A DNA stretch of 64,000 bases from Sulfolobus sp. E5-1-F (GCF_009601705.1 NZ_CP045687.1:1028630-1092629); one strand, 5' to 3'. Counted from the stretch's first letter, positions 1 to 10,330 are shown. Notes: generated from the letters alone by a model not told the origin. Made by a program: numbers and translations.

Positions 1-210
1 AAAGTAATGGGCTGGCGCAGTCCTAATTGGATAAGCTGGGGATACGTAAAAGTTCTCGTCAATCTTCCCGGTTTGGTTATAGTATTCAGCTAGTATAGCT
101 CCCCTAAGAGTTGTTGAAGGAATGTAGTTCGTTATTGAGAAGTAGTAATTCCTAATTCTCCTCATTTGAGTAGTTATGTAGCCTTTAACCTTTAACCTTA
201 TTAACATCAT
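1..210 (-). CDS. Csx10/Csm5-like RAMP protein of the type III complex (partial, 3' end off window)
   Basis: Seventy codons of the N-terminus are visible; the gene continues beyond the left edge. The start is an ATG at 208-210 (ATGATG) overlapping the TGA of the upstream RAMP gene, as usual in this operon. The visible protein contains IPSTTLRGAILAEYY, which resembles the glycine-containing 'pGsslrGalr' region of RAMPs, followed by a YPIRTAPAHYF stretch. RAMPs of this kind sit at the 5'-handle end of the crRNA in type III effectors. Position at the end of a cas10-cas7 operon and the sequence style suggest the Csx10 (Cas5-like) subunit of type III-D, but only about a quarter of the protein is visible, so Csm5 or another RAMP is possible. 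Confidence 0.6.
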   Translation of the reverse strand, partial: MMLIRLKVKGYITTQMRRIRNYYFSITNYIPSTTLRGAILAEYYNQTGKIDENFYVSPAYPIRTAPAHYF

Positions 211-827
211 TTGCCCTCAACCTCCCACAAATATTTGGAAAGTTGGTTTAATATTCCCTTAATTTCATCATCGCACCTAACGGTCTTACAAATCTCCTCA
301 ACGTTATTTACCTTTACGTCAACCATAGTATTCCTTCCCAATCTCCAATACCTTAAACCCAGAATAGAGTAAAGTAAAAGTTTAAACAACCTCTCATCAT
401 TGCAATTGTAGTGAATTGTAAAGGAAATGTCACTATTTGGCAATATGATTTGTTGAGTAAAAAGGGAACCCTCCTTAGCCTTTTGCGTTTTATCATCAAT
501 TGAAACTCTAGTTATATGTGATACACGGTAATTAGCTTGGGAAACCTCTATAGTGAAACACGACGTAAGGGAATCTGGATAACCGAAAAGCTTACAAACG
601 TCACAAATCCCATTTTTGTGAGCTTCCTTAATGCTTTCAGGCTCTATTTCCCCACATGACGTAAACCCTTTAGGTAATAAATTATGTACTGCAGTCCTCA
701 TTGCGCCCTTTATTGTTGATGGTGGAACTCCTAATGGGTTTAGAGGTATATCAATAGAGCTTATAGTACTTCCTCCAGCTATTGTGAGTGAACCCAAATT
801 CTTCATGCTAACCTTAATCGATATCAT
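207..827 (-). CDS. Cas7/Csm3-like RAMP subunit of type III effector
   Basis: 206 aa. RAMP superfamily backbone subunit that would bind crRNA. Seen: an N-terminal beta strand, then LGVPPSTIKGAMR (residues about 32-45), the RAMP 'P-x-S-x-[IL]-K-G-x-[FLM]-R' signature; cysteines around 59-80 (CGEIE...CDVCKLFG) that look like the Csm3-family zinc site; and a glycine-poor C-terminus. The start overlaps the cas10 stop by 4 bp (ATGA), showing translational coupling. It is shorter than the other Cas7-like proteins in the operon. I cannot assign which position it takes in the filament. Confidence 0.8.
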   Translation of the reverse strand: MISIKVSMKNLGSLTIAGGSTISSIDIPLNPLGVPPSTIKGAMRTAVHNLLPKGFTSCGEIEPESIKEAHKNGICDVCKLFGYPDSLTSCFTIEVSQANYRVSHITRVSIDDKTQKAKEGSLFTQQIILPNSDISFTIHYNCNDERLFKLLLYSILGLRYWRLGRNTMVDVKVNNVEEICKTVRCDDEIKGILNQLSKYLWEVEGK

Positions 828-3343
828 ATTCCCACCCTAATTGACTTTAAGATGAAATAGTAATCGTAAAGTGGAAACACGAAATTATCCCTATCCTTTA
901 AAGTGAAATTAATTATCTTCCTAGTCAAATCGTTTTCCTCGCTCTTAGCCTTAGCCCTTATCAAGTAGGCTAAAGTATTGTAAAACTCGTGAGTATCAGC
1001 GTAATTGACGAAATTCTCTAAAGGTCTAATCTTATCCCTAATTACCTTCCTTCCCTCTTCCGGATTCCCATACAACTCAATGAGCTTTCCAAAGTCATTC
1101 AATTCCATCATTCTTAGGAAATTCTCTACATCATCAATGTCATTGGAAACCATTAACAAACTCTCCTTCTTTTTCCTATAACTTTCCAAATCACTCTTAA
1201 CAACACCCTCACTTGCCAAAGTCGAAGAAAACACCAAAACCCCTATTGAGGACTTCTCACCCGTATGGATCTTGCTCTCTTCCATAAGCGCATTTACAGC
1301 ATTATAAGCGAATTGTACTGGGTGGTCTGGCTTAACAGATATAACACCCACCTTGAACGTAAACCCCGTATAATTTACACTATTCTTAAACATTTTAACA
1401 GCAAATGGCACTGCAATCGCTGAGGGCGACAATAACATTATATCATCACCACCTAAGTAAAGCACACCTAGTAAAATCCTTGAGACCAGATCCTTCTTAA
1501 TTGACTCATCATTAGAAGCCCTCATAATTTCCAGTAACGTATCGTAGAACATCTTCTTCACTCCAAAATCTAACCTAAAACTCTTATCTACATACTCTGA
1601 AAACGTAACAGTATTTCCAAAGATCTTTCCAGCGTTATTCCCATCAGCCTTAATTAAGGCAACATATCTACTATCAGAAATATTACGATAACCCGCAATA
1701 ATCTCCATGGCGTATTTACTAGCGTACTCATCACTCTTACGCTCAAATTTTATATCGTTCCTAGGACAAATCTTAATAAGTTTTTGTCCCTCATCAACTA
1801 GAGTATATGTAGATTTATACTTGGCCATAAAACCTCTATCCTTAGATAGGTTCCTAACTAGTTTACAAGTCTCACATAAGTACTCGCCATCCTCACTCTC
1901 ATCAACAGCCGGCCTTATCCCACAATTATCACAAACTCTATGCAAACCATAGGAGTAAACTCTCCCATCTCCATTAATCAAATACCTCTCATAACTCTTA
2001 GACCTTATCTCCTCGTAAATCTCCTTGTAATTCCTAACGTAGCTCTCATAGGCAAAGTCAACAACCTTAACGTCTAATCTAATATCTAACTTGCTAAGAG
2101 CTGAGGAAGAACCACTTCCCAATAAAGCCTTAACCTCATCCTTAGAACCAACATCACTCCTAACTATAATATATGAATGCCCACCATAACCACTTAACAA
2201 CGCCTCAGCGGGGATTCTAGACTTCTTACCAGTCCTCTCGTAATATGCTTGATCTAAGAGTATAAATGAATAAACTGAGGTTACAAAGTCCACTAGAAAA
2301 CTAGCGAAACTCATCTCCCTTAACTTTGGAAAACTCGTTATGAATCTCTGTATTCCAGGGAAATCAACGTAAACAAGATAACCTATAGGATTACCCTCAA
2401 CTTTCTGACTAACAACAGAATTACTTATTATATCATACAATCTCTTACTCTCTTCCTTATACGTCTCATCACCGTACTTCTCTAAACACTCCATACACTC
2501 CTTTGTCCTCGCATCCTTGCCATAACACAAACTATAACACTCACCTATTTTCGAATTATTTAAAGCACCTTTAACGATCTCACTAAACCTATCAGTAGCT
2601 GCAGCCAACCTATCAGCATTGTTCAAAATAGTCTCCAAAGGAGCGTGATGCTGTTCAATTAAACTCTTCACCCTGGTCAAATTGGCCTTTAGACACTCGG
2701 ATCCCTCAATAACTTCATCCAAAATCTTAATAGATTCACTAACGTGTTGAGTTGGGTTAAACAACTTACCTAAATCATGAAGTAAAGCCGAAATCCTTAA
2801 GTAGTTTAAATCCACTGATCCCTTTTGCAACAACCAGACTAAAATTGATGACAATTGAAGGTGAGAGGCCAATGACGTGAAATTATATCCTGGCCTAGTA
2901 TCAGCTGGAACGTAAAGTAGTTGCTCGTAAATTTTCCTCAAAGTTGTTACGTAATCTAAAACTTCTCTAACAGCATCCTTTTTTTCCTCTAATTTATCCA
3001 ATAATTTTTCAGTATCATCAACTGGCATGGGATCATCTGATAAATGCCTAGACACTATATAAGCAAAGAAGTACTCATAGGGAGTTGACAGCTCGTTATT
3101 AGAATGGGAAGTTTGCATTTTATTACTAGATACGTAAGAAATCAACATAGGTAGTTTGTAAATCATAGAAATCAGATCGGCGAAAATATTAGTTGCTTTC
3201 GTCTCATTATTTCCAGCAAACTCACACGCTGAAAGCGCCAACGCCTTTAAAGCGTCTACAACGCCTTTCCTTAAACTCTGCACTTCACTTTCGTTCACTA
3301 ACACAACCCTTTTTTCGGGTAACAACAATTTACCCCTTATCAT
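824..3343 (-). CDS. cas10: Cas10 (Csm1-like) large subunit with HD nuclease and GGDD palm domain
   Basis: 839 aa, normal length for the family. Cas10 is the signature subunit of type III CRISPR complexes; its HD domain cuts ssDNA and its palm domain makes cyclic oligoadenylates when target RNA is bound. Seen: HDLGKLF at residues about 189-195 (HD motif); a treble-clef zinc finger CDNCG...CETC around 475-497; and LGGDDIML with GGDD at about 631-634, so both catalytic centres look intact. A cOA signal is therefore expected, although no Csx1/Csm6 RNase is in this window; the only CARF proteins are at 6264-6884 and 12247-12906. The gene overlaps the tiny gene upstream by 14 bp and the RAMP gene downstream by 4 bp. 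Confidence 0.96.
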   Translation of the reverse strand: MIRGKLLLPEKRVVLVNESEVQSLRKGVVDALKALALSACEFAGNNETKATNIFADLISMIYKLPMLISYVSSNKMQTSHSNNELSTPYEYFFAYIVSRHLSDDPMPVDDTEKLLDKLEEKKDAVREVLDYVTTLRKIYEQLLYVPADTRPGYNFTSLASHLQLSSILVWLLQKGSVDLNYLRISALLHDLGKLFNPTQHVSESIKILDEVIEGSECLKANLTRVKSLIEQHHAPLETILNNADRLAAATDRFSEIVKGALNNSKIGECYSLCYGKDARTKECMECLEKYGDETYKEESKRLYDIISNSVVSQKVEGNPIGYLVYVDFPGIQRFITSFPKLREMSFASFLVDFVTSVYSFILLDQAYYERTGKKSRIPAEALLSGYGGHSYIIVRSDVGSKDEVKALLGSGSSSALSKLDIRLDVKVVDFAYESYVRNYKEIYEEIRSKSYERYLINGDGRVYSYGLHRVCDNCGIRPAVDESEDGEYLCETCKLVRNLSKDRGFMAKYKSTYTLVDEGQKLIKICPRNDIKFERKSDEYASKYAMEIIAGYRNISDSRYVALIKADGNNAGKIFGNTVTFSEYVDKSFRLDFGVKKMFYDTLLEIMRASNDESIKKDLVSRILLGVLYLGGDDIMLLSPSAIAVPFAVKMFKNSVNYTGFTFKVGVISVKPDHPVQFAYNAVNALMEESKIHTGEKSSIGVLVFSSTLASEGVVKSDLESYRKKKESLLMVSNDIDDVENFLRMMELNDFGKLIELYGNPEEGRKVIRDKIRPLENFVNYADTHEFYNTLAYLIRAKAKSEENDLTRKIINFTLKDRDNFVFPLYDYYFILKSIRVGI

Positions 3344-3494
3344 ACCTCACCACCATCTCAATATACTTTACCCCATTACATTCAATTTTCCTTATATTGC
3401 CCTCCTCACTTTCCTTACAATCCATCTCATAAAGGTAATCCTTCCCAGGCTTACACTCCTCAATATACAAATCATATCTAATACACTTCTTCAT
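3330..3494 (-). CDS. 54-aa Cys-containing protein between cas7 and cas10; unknown
   Basis: I chose the ATG at 3494-3492, which follows the TAG of the upstream RAMP by one base and has GAGGAG about 8 bases before it. A longer frame up to 3551 would overlap the RAMP gene and has no such signal. The 54-aa protein has four cysteines (residues 4, 14, 26, 39), many acidic and basic residues and no membrane segment. It ends 14 bp inside the cas10 start. Its position in the operon and its spacing argue for real translation. Function is unknown; a structural or zinc-binding accessory of the effector is one possibility. Confidence 0.6.
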   Translation of the reverse strand: MKKCIRYDLYIEECKPGKDYLYEMDCKESEEGNIRKIECNGVKYIEMVVRYDKG

Positions 3495-3495
3495 T

Positions 3496-4294
<799 letters not shown>

Positions 4295-4323
<29 letters not shown>

Positions 4324-5134
4324 TATTGAAAGCCTCCATAAAAGGTTTCATTTTCACGAAAAACTCATCTCCATTTCCTTCCACCAGATCACCTATACCC
4401 TTAACTTCAACATCCTCATCCCCAATCCTCTTCTCTCCAAGATCAGTAAACTTAACTATATTGAACTTCACAAAACCGAATCCCCTACTCTTATGCCCTC
4501 CAACTTGCGTGAATCCATCGTGAATATTCTTCATTATAGTAACCAAGTAACCAATAGCGTAATTAGGCAAATTATACCCCATCATCTTGAAATTGAACTT
4601 AGACCCTACATCGACGTATTCAACAGTAACTAAAGCCCTCCTAGCTACAGCACCCTCAGTCCTACTTATCGCTATCATCGACCTAGTGTTCAATGAATAA
4701 CTAATGGGAAGTGAATCTAGAAATCTAACAGCACCTATAACACTTTTCGTCCCAAAGACTTTACAGTTCAAACAAGTATAGTCCCAAAATAGTCTCAATG
4801 CTTGATCAATAATATTTTCTCTCAATCCACTATCGAACTCCCTTTCCTTTTGAGTGTTATTCAAACAATAATCCTTTCCTACACCACTACAAACTACTAT
4901 ATTTTTTAACCTTAAAATCCTTTCACCAGTAGATCTAAATATCCCCTTCCATGATGACCCCGGAATTATAGGCCTACCTTGAACGTCCTTCAGTATAGAA
5001 TCTCTTGCTAGGGAAGACGGATCGAAATTTTCCTTACTCCCACCTATTCTTAAAGGAGATACAGTTTCCACTACTCCCTCAATTACAGTAGTCCTCTTTA
5101 TTACACTTTTATTAATAAAGGTGTAATTAACCAT
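4295..5134 (-). CDS. Cas7/Csm3-like RAMP subunit
   Basis: 279 aa from the ATG at 5134; a TTG three codons earlier at 5143 would sit too close to GAGGTGAT, whereas the ATG is 10 bases from it. Seen: SPLRIGG (beta1 glycine turn), [16 protein letters not shown] (about 50-65), CLNCKVFGT (about 144-152), and [14 protein letters not shown] (about 206-219), the C-terminal glycine-rich RAMP loop. This is the textbook layout of a Csm3-like backbone protein. It overlaps the upstream RAMP by 8 bp and the downstream one by 29 bp. It is clearly related to the next gene upstream (5127-5873), suggesting backbone duplication as is usual for III-D systems. Confidence 0.87.
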
Positions 5135-5873
5135 TACTACCAATCACCTCATCCAATTTCTTCACAGTGACTGGAGAAATTAGGTTCTTAGGGGGTTTGT
5201 ATAAACTAACCTTAGCGTCAACCAACTTAATTAGACCATAACCAACACTCTTCCTAGCTCCTAAGAAAACCCCCTCTTTAACCAAGGCCGTTAAAAGGAA
5301 CTTCAAGGCTTCAACAGACTTTGCTTTCCAATCCTCATTCTCCCCCTCAACTAAGTTAAGATTATAAATAAACATCGTAAAACTGAACTCACTACCCGGA
5401 TCTACGTAGTCTAAAGTATACAAATGACGTGGCATTTGTCCACCGAAAACCCTATTAATCGCAACCATAGTCCTCATTGAAATAGAATACTTTTCAGCAA
5501 TAGCATCTAAAATATAAATCCTAGAAGCCAAATCCTTAAAACCAAACAATATACAAGGAATACAATATTTCCTCTCTTTAACCTCATTTTCCTCCACGCA
5601 ACTAACACAATTTTTATCGTCTAGATCACACACGTAATATTTACCATCATTTAACGATTTAATATATGATTCTACTAAACTCCTAAATGCCCCCTTCAAA
5701 CTAGAACCGGGTATTAGAGGTTTATCCCCATATTTGATTATTGGATTATCAGTAGGCTCAGTGAAATCTTGAGTCTTATCCTTACCTATACCTATTCTTA
5801 ATGGGGTCTCATTACGCAATTTACCCTCAATTTTCACAATACTTGTTATAACATCAAGATCCATACAAGACAT
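5127..5873 (-). CDS. Cas7/Csm3-like RAMP subunit
   Basis: 248 aa from the ATG at 5873, which has GGTG five bases before it; a GTG two codons earlier is possible. Seen: [29 protein letters not shown] (about 54-69), [11 protein letters not shown] (about 105-115) and [14 protein letters not shown] (about 205-218), all typical of Csm3-like proteins. It overlaps the small-subunit gene stop, so expression is coupled. With three other RAMPs and a Csx10-like gene it fits the multi-Cas7 composition known for type III-D complexes of Sulfolobales. Confidence 0.88.
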   Translation of the reverse strand: MSCMDLDVITSIVKIEGKLRNETPLRIGIGKDKTQDFTEPTDNPIIKYGDKPLIPGSSLKGAFRSLVESYIKSLNDGKYYVCDLDDKNCVSCVEENEVKERKYCIPCILFGFKDLASRIYILDAIAEKYSISMRTMVAINRVFGGQMPRHLYTLDYVDPGSEFSFTMFIYNLNLVEGENEDWKAKSVEALKFLLTALVKEGVFLGARKSVGYGLIKLVDAKVSLYKPPKNLISPVTVKKLDEVIGSNG

Positions 5874-5875
5874 TT

Positions 5876-6263
<388 letters not shown>

Positions 6264-6289
<26 letters not shown>

Positions 6290-6884
6290 AATACCTTCCT
6301 TCCTTTTTCACATTTCTGAAAAATTCCCCATCATAAACGACTATCTTTCCCCTCTCAGTAATGCAATATTTTCCGCCATTAACCTTTTTAACTAACTCCA
6401 TCCTCTCCAACTTCCTTCTAATCCTCGAAATCGTAGCCTTACTAATCCCAGTAACCTTCTCAATCTCCTCTATCTTATAACGCCCATTCATTATCTCCCT
6501 CAGCACAACAACCATTTTATTGTCAATCTCAACCTTTCTGAAAACATCTCCGTCCAGTTCAATCCTTTCTTTATCGTATATTACAAACCTCACCCTCTTT
6601 TGAATAGTGGAAAATAGGTAAAACATAGCTGTAGCAAACCTATTGAAATTCCCACTAAGCAAAACAACATAGCTATCCTTACTATTACCAATCCTCTTAG
6701 CAACACTCTCAGCTATTCCCTCAACACTTAGATAACCACAATTCTCAATTACTTCAACCCTCTTTTCAACCCTCAGCCTTTCTTCCTTAACGTCTCCACA
6801 GATAATAACCCTATTAACATTCCTCGTATAATTCTCTATCTCGTAATTAAGGTAAACTAAATCAGAGGCAATTATCGTGACCAG
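6264..6884 (-). CDS. CARF-like plus winged-helix protein (Csa3-like) with no ATG/GTG start
   Basis: The open frame runs upstream to a TGA at 6891-6893 and contains no in-frame ATG, GTG or TTG before 6662. Translation from the TTG at 6662 would delete a Rossmann-like N-terminus that is clearly coding: [12 protein letters not shown] (beta1), RVIICGD (beta2) and [21 protein letters not shown], which resembles the CARF 'GG-R' helix region. I place the start at a CTG (6884-6882) three bases after GAGGT. The C-terminus has a winged helix ([20 protein letters not shown] plus [15 protein letters not shown]). CARF-HTH proteins sense cyclic oligoadenylate and control cas or defence genes. The start is uncertain; the coding frame is not. 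Confidence 0.65.
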
Positions 6885-7597
6885 CTTACCTCAACCCCCT
6901 TAATTCTCACAACCCCAAACCCATTCCTCCTAGAAGAACCAATACCCCTTACAATTGCGTCCTCCAAAACCTTAATTAAAATCTCATCCTCCCCCTTAAC
7001 TGAATACCTCAACTTACCAACCATTCCAACAACCAACTTATTATCATACCTCACTTTAGCGTATCCCATGATTGACGGTTCCTCCCAAAGTAATTGAGCT
7101 AAACTAGAGGTTACCTCATTTAACTTAGCATCACCTCTACTCAACCCAGTAGCGTCAATAACGTTATTGAAGAAAACGTACTCAGACTTGTTAGTGAATA
7201 CCTTCCTCTTCTCTTTCACATAAGGAGACACTATTAAAGCTGGTGTCAAAACATCGACCTCAAAGTTCTTCGGTATTGAACTAACCTCAACCTCATGAGT
7301 CTCTACGTCAACGACTTTCCATAAAGTGTTAAATAACAAACGCTCATCCTCCAAGCTGAGTAGAGCGGTAATTACACTTCTCTCATCCCCACCCACCTCA
7401 AAAGAGTAAATATTACCTCCAATAACCTCTAGAAAAGTTGAATCCGATTCATACTTTATTAGATATTTACCCTTGTACTTCAAAGGCGATATTGAAACGT
7501 TCTTAATATCCAATAGAAGCAAACTCTTACCTACTTTGCTACTAAACGGTATGATAGCGTCGTTCTCAGGCTTAATGAAAATTTCCGCAACCATCAT
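6872..7597 (-). CDS. cas6: Cas6-family CRISPR repeat endoribonuclease
   Basis: 241 aa. Cas6 cuts pre-crRNA within each repeat and leaves the 8-nt handle used by type III complexes. Seen: a RAMP/ferredoxin-like fold and the C-terminal glycine-rich loop [17 protein letters not shown] (about 216-232), the family hallmark (G-x-G-x6-G-x-G). ATGATG start overlaps the upstream stop (TGA) by 4 bp. Sulfolobales carry several Cas6 paralogues, one usually linked to the Csm operon. No array lies in this window, so it must act on repeats elsewhere. A catalytic residue could not be fixed, as Cas6 active sites vary. Confidence 0.82.
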   Translation of the reverse strand: MMVAEIFIKPENDAIIPFSSKVGKSLLLLDIKNVSISPLKYKGKYLIKYESDSTFLEVIGGNIYSFEVGGDERSVITALLSLEDERLLFNTLWKVVDVETHEVEVSSIPKNFEVDVLTPALIVSPYVKEKRKVFTNKSEYVFFNNVIDATGLSRGDAKLNEVTSSLAQLLWEEPSIMGYAKVRYDNKLVVGMVGKLRYSVKGEDEILIKVLEDAIVRGIGSSRRNGFGVVRIKGVEVSWSR

Positions 7598-7857
7598 ATT
7601 GAATCACTCAGAAAGTTGATAATTGCGAAGTTATGTCCGAAATCCCTCATTTGGTAGTCCGTGTTCATTGCTTCACTAATGGAATTCACAAGCTTTCTTA
7701 ATTCACCTATTGTAATCATTACAGCATCTCCGCTAGGCTTATAGGGGAATACGTTGAAGCATAAGCTTAGTTTATCAAAGATAATAGCAACTCCCAGACC
7801 GTCAGTTATTGGGTTTTTCGTTATCAATAAGTAAACGTACTTCATACTTATATTCAT
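7594..7857 (-). CDS. Unknown 87-aa protein between the nuclease and cas6
   Basis: ATGA overlaps link it to both neighbours, so it is an operon member. The protein starts with a beta-rich part ([23 protein letters not shown]) followed by a probable helix ([15 protein letters not shown]). There are no cysteine clusters, membrane segments or known motifs that I recognise. An alternative start at the fifth codon (ATG) is possible. It could be a cas accessory protein; no function is claimed. Confidence 0.65.
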   Translation of the reverse strand: MNISMKYVYLLITKNPITDGLGVAIIFDKLSLCFNVFPYKPSGDAVMITIGELRKLVNSISEAMNTDYQMRDFGHNFAIINFLSDSI

Positions 7858-8408
7858 GCTACCACCTCAATTTTAGGTGTCTTGATGTTATGATGAATAT
7901 TGTGGAAATACTTCATACTTAGTTTATTCAGAATTATCGTATAGAAGTCGATCCTTTTAATTATAGCGAAATTCTCATCATTTGGGTCCTCTATATAAAT
8001 CGCCGAAACGTATTTCGCTATTTTGGTTCCATAAAGCATTGCGTAAAATGTTGCCTGCAGTATTCCTTTTTCTTCATAAATTGGATCAACCTCTTCCTTG
8101 AAAGTCTTAATCTCACCCGGAATTCCTTTTGTTATGAAGTCAGCCTTCCCACAGATGTAGTCCTTACAGACTTTTTGTGCTGGAACAGCGTTTATTATCT
8201 CCCTTACACTATCTTCTAATGTTCTACCATTGCTGGGTCCAATCTCTTTAATTTTAAGCATATTGTTAACTATTTTGCTGACTGAGTAGAAATTATCATA
8301 ATGATGTTCGTCGTAATTAATATAGTTAAATTTTGCTCTGTAATTTAATTTGTATGAGCCACTTTGATATAGTTGATAGTCTATACCATCCTTAATTAGG
8401 AACGTCAT
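7854..8408 (-). CDS. PD-(D/E)XK nuclease, Cas4/RecB-like without the iron-sulfur cysteines
   Basis: 184 aa from the ATG at 8408; a GTG at 8417 would overlap the GAGGGGGTGA ribosome-binding site, which is ideally placed for the ATG. Seen: CGKADFITKGIPGEIKTF (Asp then Glu-x-Lys, the PD-(D/E)XK core, about residues 85-102) and LQATFYAML (the QxxxY motif of RecB/Cas4 nucleases). Only two cysteines (KVCKDYIC) are present, so the four-Cys Fe-S cluster of canonical Cas4 is missing. It is the first gene of the cas operon. It may process DNA in adaptation or act as a standalone accessory nuclease of the type III locus. Confidence 0.72.
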   Translation of the reverse strand: MTFLIKDGIDYQLYQSGSYKLNYRAKFNYINYDEHHYDNFYSVSKIVNNMLKIKEIGPSNGRTLEDSVREIINAVPAQKVCKDYICGKADFITKGIPGEIKTFKEEVDPIYEEKGILQATFYAMLYGTKIAKYVSAIYIEDPNDENFAIIKRIDFYTIILNKLSMKYFHNIHHNIKTPKIEVVA

Positions 8409-8514
8409 AGGGTTCACCCCCTCAGTTCCTGATCATAGAGTTAACTTTCTTTTTCTTCTCCTCTTCTTTGCTTAACTTTAGAAAAATATTACCACTGAAT
8501 AACATACATTGTTG

Positions 8515-8675
8515 TGTATACGTATACATAGCTGCTTAACACCCATATTTTTTGGTAATTACGGCTTAAATATTTTTTCATGTTACTGGCTAACGTGATT
8601 ATATCCCATCCAAGAAGGGCAAAAAATACTCATTGTAGGAAAAATTGCGTGTTAAGCAATATTGATGCGTATACA
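8515..8675. repeat. 161-bp inverted-repeat element upstream of the cas operon
   Basis: The left arm 8515-8542 and the reverse complement of the right arm 8649-8675 share TGTATACG at the outer end and TGCTTAACAC at the inner end; weaker pairing continues inward (CATATTTTTTGG against GCAATTTTTCC). The left arm also contains the perfect 14-bp palindrome TGTATACGTATACA (8515-8528). The structure lies about 107 bp before the cas operon start codon. It could be a MITE-like element or a regulatory fold; no flanking duplication was found. Confidence 0.6.
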
Positions 8676-8800
8676 AAACTATTGTTTATATCAATTCATT
8701 CAAGGACATTCATATTCGCTCATTCACAACTTATAAGCTTAACTGAATCTTCATAATGGCTTGTTAGTTAAATAAATATATCATTTATAAGTAGTTCTAT

Positions 8801-8970
8801 TAGTAGTTTCCTGAAAATTACGTATAGTATATACGTTTTATTTTTCCAGTGTGAAATCTAAGGCGTATTTATACTATACACGCTTGGTGTATTTATAATT
8901 ATTCAAATCTTTTTGAAGAGAATTTAGGTTAGTGTTTAAGGAATTTGAGATAAATTTACGTAAAGTACTA
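8801..8970 (+). repeat. Interspersed repeat copy A (about 170 bp, MITE-like)
   Basis: Closely similar copies are at 48312-48489 and 52252-52426. It begins TAGTAGTTT and ends AAAGTACTA, imperfect terminal inverted repeats (8 of 9). Inside are CGTATAGTATA and, about 45 bp later, TATACTATACACG, which can pair. No open frame is present. The pattern suits a non-autonomous element; I cannot name its family. Confidence 0.7.
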
Positions 8971-9198
8971 TTCTGGCTAGAACAAGCAAACTATCCCAAA
9001 AGTAGAGTATAGGAGAACATCTTACAACACGCTAGCATGAGAGAAAGCAAAGCAACTTTTTAGCGATGCTAATGAGTTTATGCTTTTTATTTAAGAATAA
9101 CGCTAATTGTAAACTAAAGAATTTTATATAATTGAGAACAAGTAAGTCCTATCAATATTTGATAATTTGAATAATCTCTTAGTTTATGTCTAATTATG

Positions 9199-9254
9199 GG
9201 GAGTGCTCTCATGCAGTCATCCTATTCGATATTTAGTTGTAAAATTATATTGAA
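9199..9254 (+). mobile_element. Relic of an ISC1173-type left end
   Basis: About 55 bp match the left terminus of the intact element at 17838: GGGAGTGCTCTCATGCAGTC, then further matches as far as TAAAATTATAT. No transposase and no right end follow, so this is a solo end left by deletion or decay. Confidence 0.75.
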
Positions 9255-9461
9255 CAATCTCAAAAATGTAGTGCAATCCCTCAGGTGCACCGTGGTCAAC
9301 AGTTTCGAACAAACTGTGATGTTCGTATACTTTTCGTGAACATTTAAATACACTAGCTTGAATTCTCACTTATTCGTCTGAAGAAAAAGGTAATCTCAAG
9401 GATCCATTACTAAAAAGTGATTTCTGCAATGAGCATTTTATGCGGAAAAGTAAAAAGGATG

Positions 9462-10301
9462 TCAGACTGTGGAATAAAGAATCTCAATTAGGTCTTCGAC
9501 CTTAACTGAATACACTTCCATTTTACCTTCTCCTTTGGCTGAAATTATCATTGCTAATGCTTCAAATCCCGTTTTTATAATATTGTCAGATCTACAAATT
9601 GCCCTCTTCATTTCCTTATTTTGAACAACAATGTCACAAGTAAGGTTGTCAAAGTTTACCTTAATTTTACCTAAGTCCAATTGTGAAATAGTCTCGTTAA
9701 TTTTACTTAATATACTTCCCGCATTCCCTGTAAACTCAAACAATGGGGTTATGGATAATCCTTGTGTTGATCTTTCCTTGGAAGCTAAGTTTTTTATAAT
9801 ATCTCCGTATAGATATGAAAAGTAGACCCTTGCATACATTCCGAGGTGATCCTCAACTATATGCTTTGCGAAGTCCACCGCAGACTTTCCCAACAGTTTA
9901 TCTAGTAGTGAATCGTTGTACTTAACTTTAGTTGCAATGTAAAGGGTTGTCTGGCTATCTCCTATACTCTTTGGCATGAACTCAATGGTAAACTCTAATT
10001 TCCCATCGTTGGAAATACCGGAATATTTAATACTTTGTAAGGAAACTTCAGGTCCTCTATAAATTCCTTCAGTGTATTTAAAGTCTTTACTGGTTCTCAT
10101 TAATATGTACAGAGCTTCAAACTCATCAGTTGGTGCTGATAATTCCCTAATCCTATCTCCCATGAGGAACTCGTTCTTTTGTTTATCTTTGAATTTTAGA
10201 ATTGCAATGTGTCCACTAATTCCACTAGTAAAAAGAGGATCCATAAGAATTTTTCTCACAACAAAAATAGGTGCATTTATTTTCACTTCTGTACTATACA
10301 T
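9462..10301 (-). CDS. SRPBCC/START-fold-like hypothetical protein
   Basis: 279 aa. The N-terminal half (MYSTEVKINAPIFVVRKILMDP, then LKFKDKQKNEFLMGDRIREL) has the look of an SRPBCC (Bet v1/START) domain: an initial strand followed by 'P-x-x-V-x-x-x-L-x-D-P'. The C-terminal 80 residues (CDIVVQNKEMKRAICRSDNI) form a separate unassigned part. No membrane segment. The family binds hydrophobic ligands, but no ligand can be inferred. The gene is monocistronic with its own promoter (TATA at 10331-10339) and a roughly 10-base leader. I give it no specific function. Confidence 0.7.
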   Translation of the reverse strand: MYSTEVKINAPIFVVRKILMDPLFTSGISGHIAILKFKDKQKNEFLMGDRIRELSAPTDEFEALYILMRTSKDFKYTEGIYRGPEVSLQSIKYSGISNDGKLEFTIEFMPKSIGDSQTTLYIATKVKYNDSLLDKLLGKSAVDFAKHIVEDHLGMYARVYFSYLYGDIIKNLASKERSTQGLSITPLFEFTGNAGSILSKINETISQLDLGKIKVNFDNLTCDIVVQNKEMKRAICRSDNIIKTGFEALAMIISAKGEGKMEVYSVKVEDLIEILYSTV

Positions 10302-10330
10302 TTCTATCGCCTTATAGACTAAAATATGTC

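Larger units (their letters stand above)
8676..9461. other. Non-coding stretch between the cas operon and the SRPBCC-like gene
   Basis: Apart from repeat copy A and the ISC1173-type relic, no gene is supported here. A hairpin (CAGTTT-CGAAC-AAACTG, about 9300-9316) and a TATA-like TTTAAATA at 9343-9350 on the plus strand are visible, but the DNA beyond them has no open frame, so any transcript would be non-coding and antisense to the next gene's end. Confidence 0.4.

Noticed and set aside
631-840. Plus-strand 69-codon frame inside the RAMP/cas10 region
   Set aside because: Antisense shadow of well-supported minus-strand cas genes with no start signal of its own.
7854-8408. Naming the first operon gene cas4
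   Set aside because: It has the nuclease core but only two cysteines; canonical Cas4 has a four-Cys iron-sulfur site and is linked to cas1 and cas2.
9343-9350. Promoter for a plus-strand small RNA
   Set aside because: A TATA-like sequence alone in AT-rich DNA is weak evidence, and no conserved RNA structure or C/D box pattern follows.
8409-9461. A CRISPR array next to the cas operon
   Set aside because: There are no regularly spaced 24-25 bp repeats; only dispersed single repeats and inverted repeats are present.
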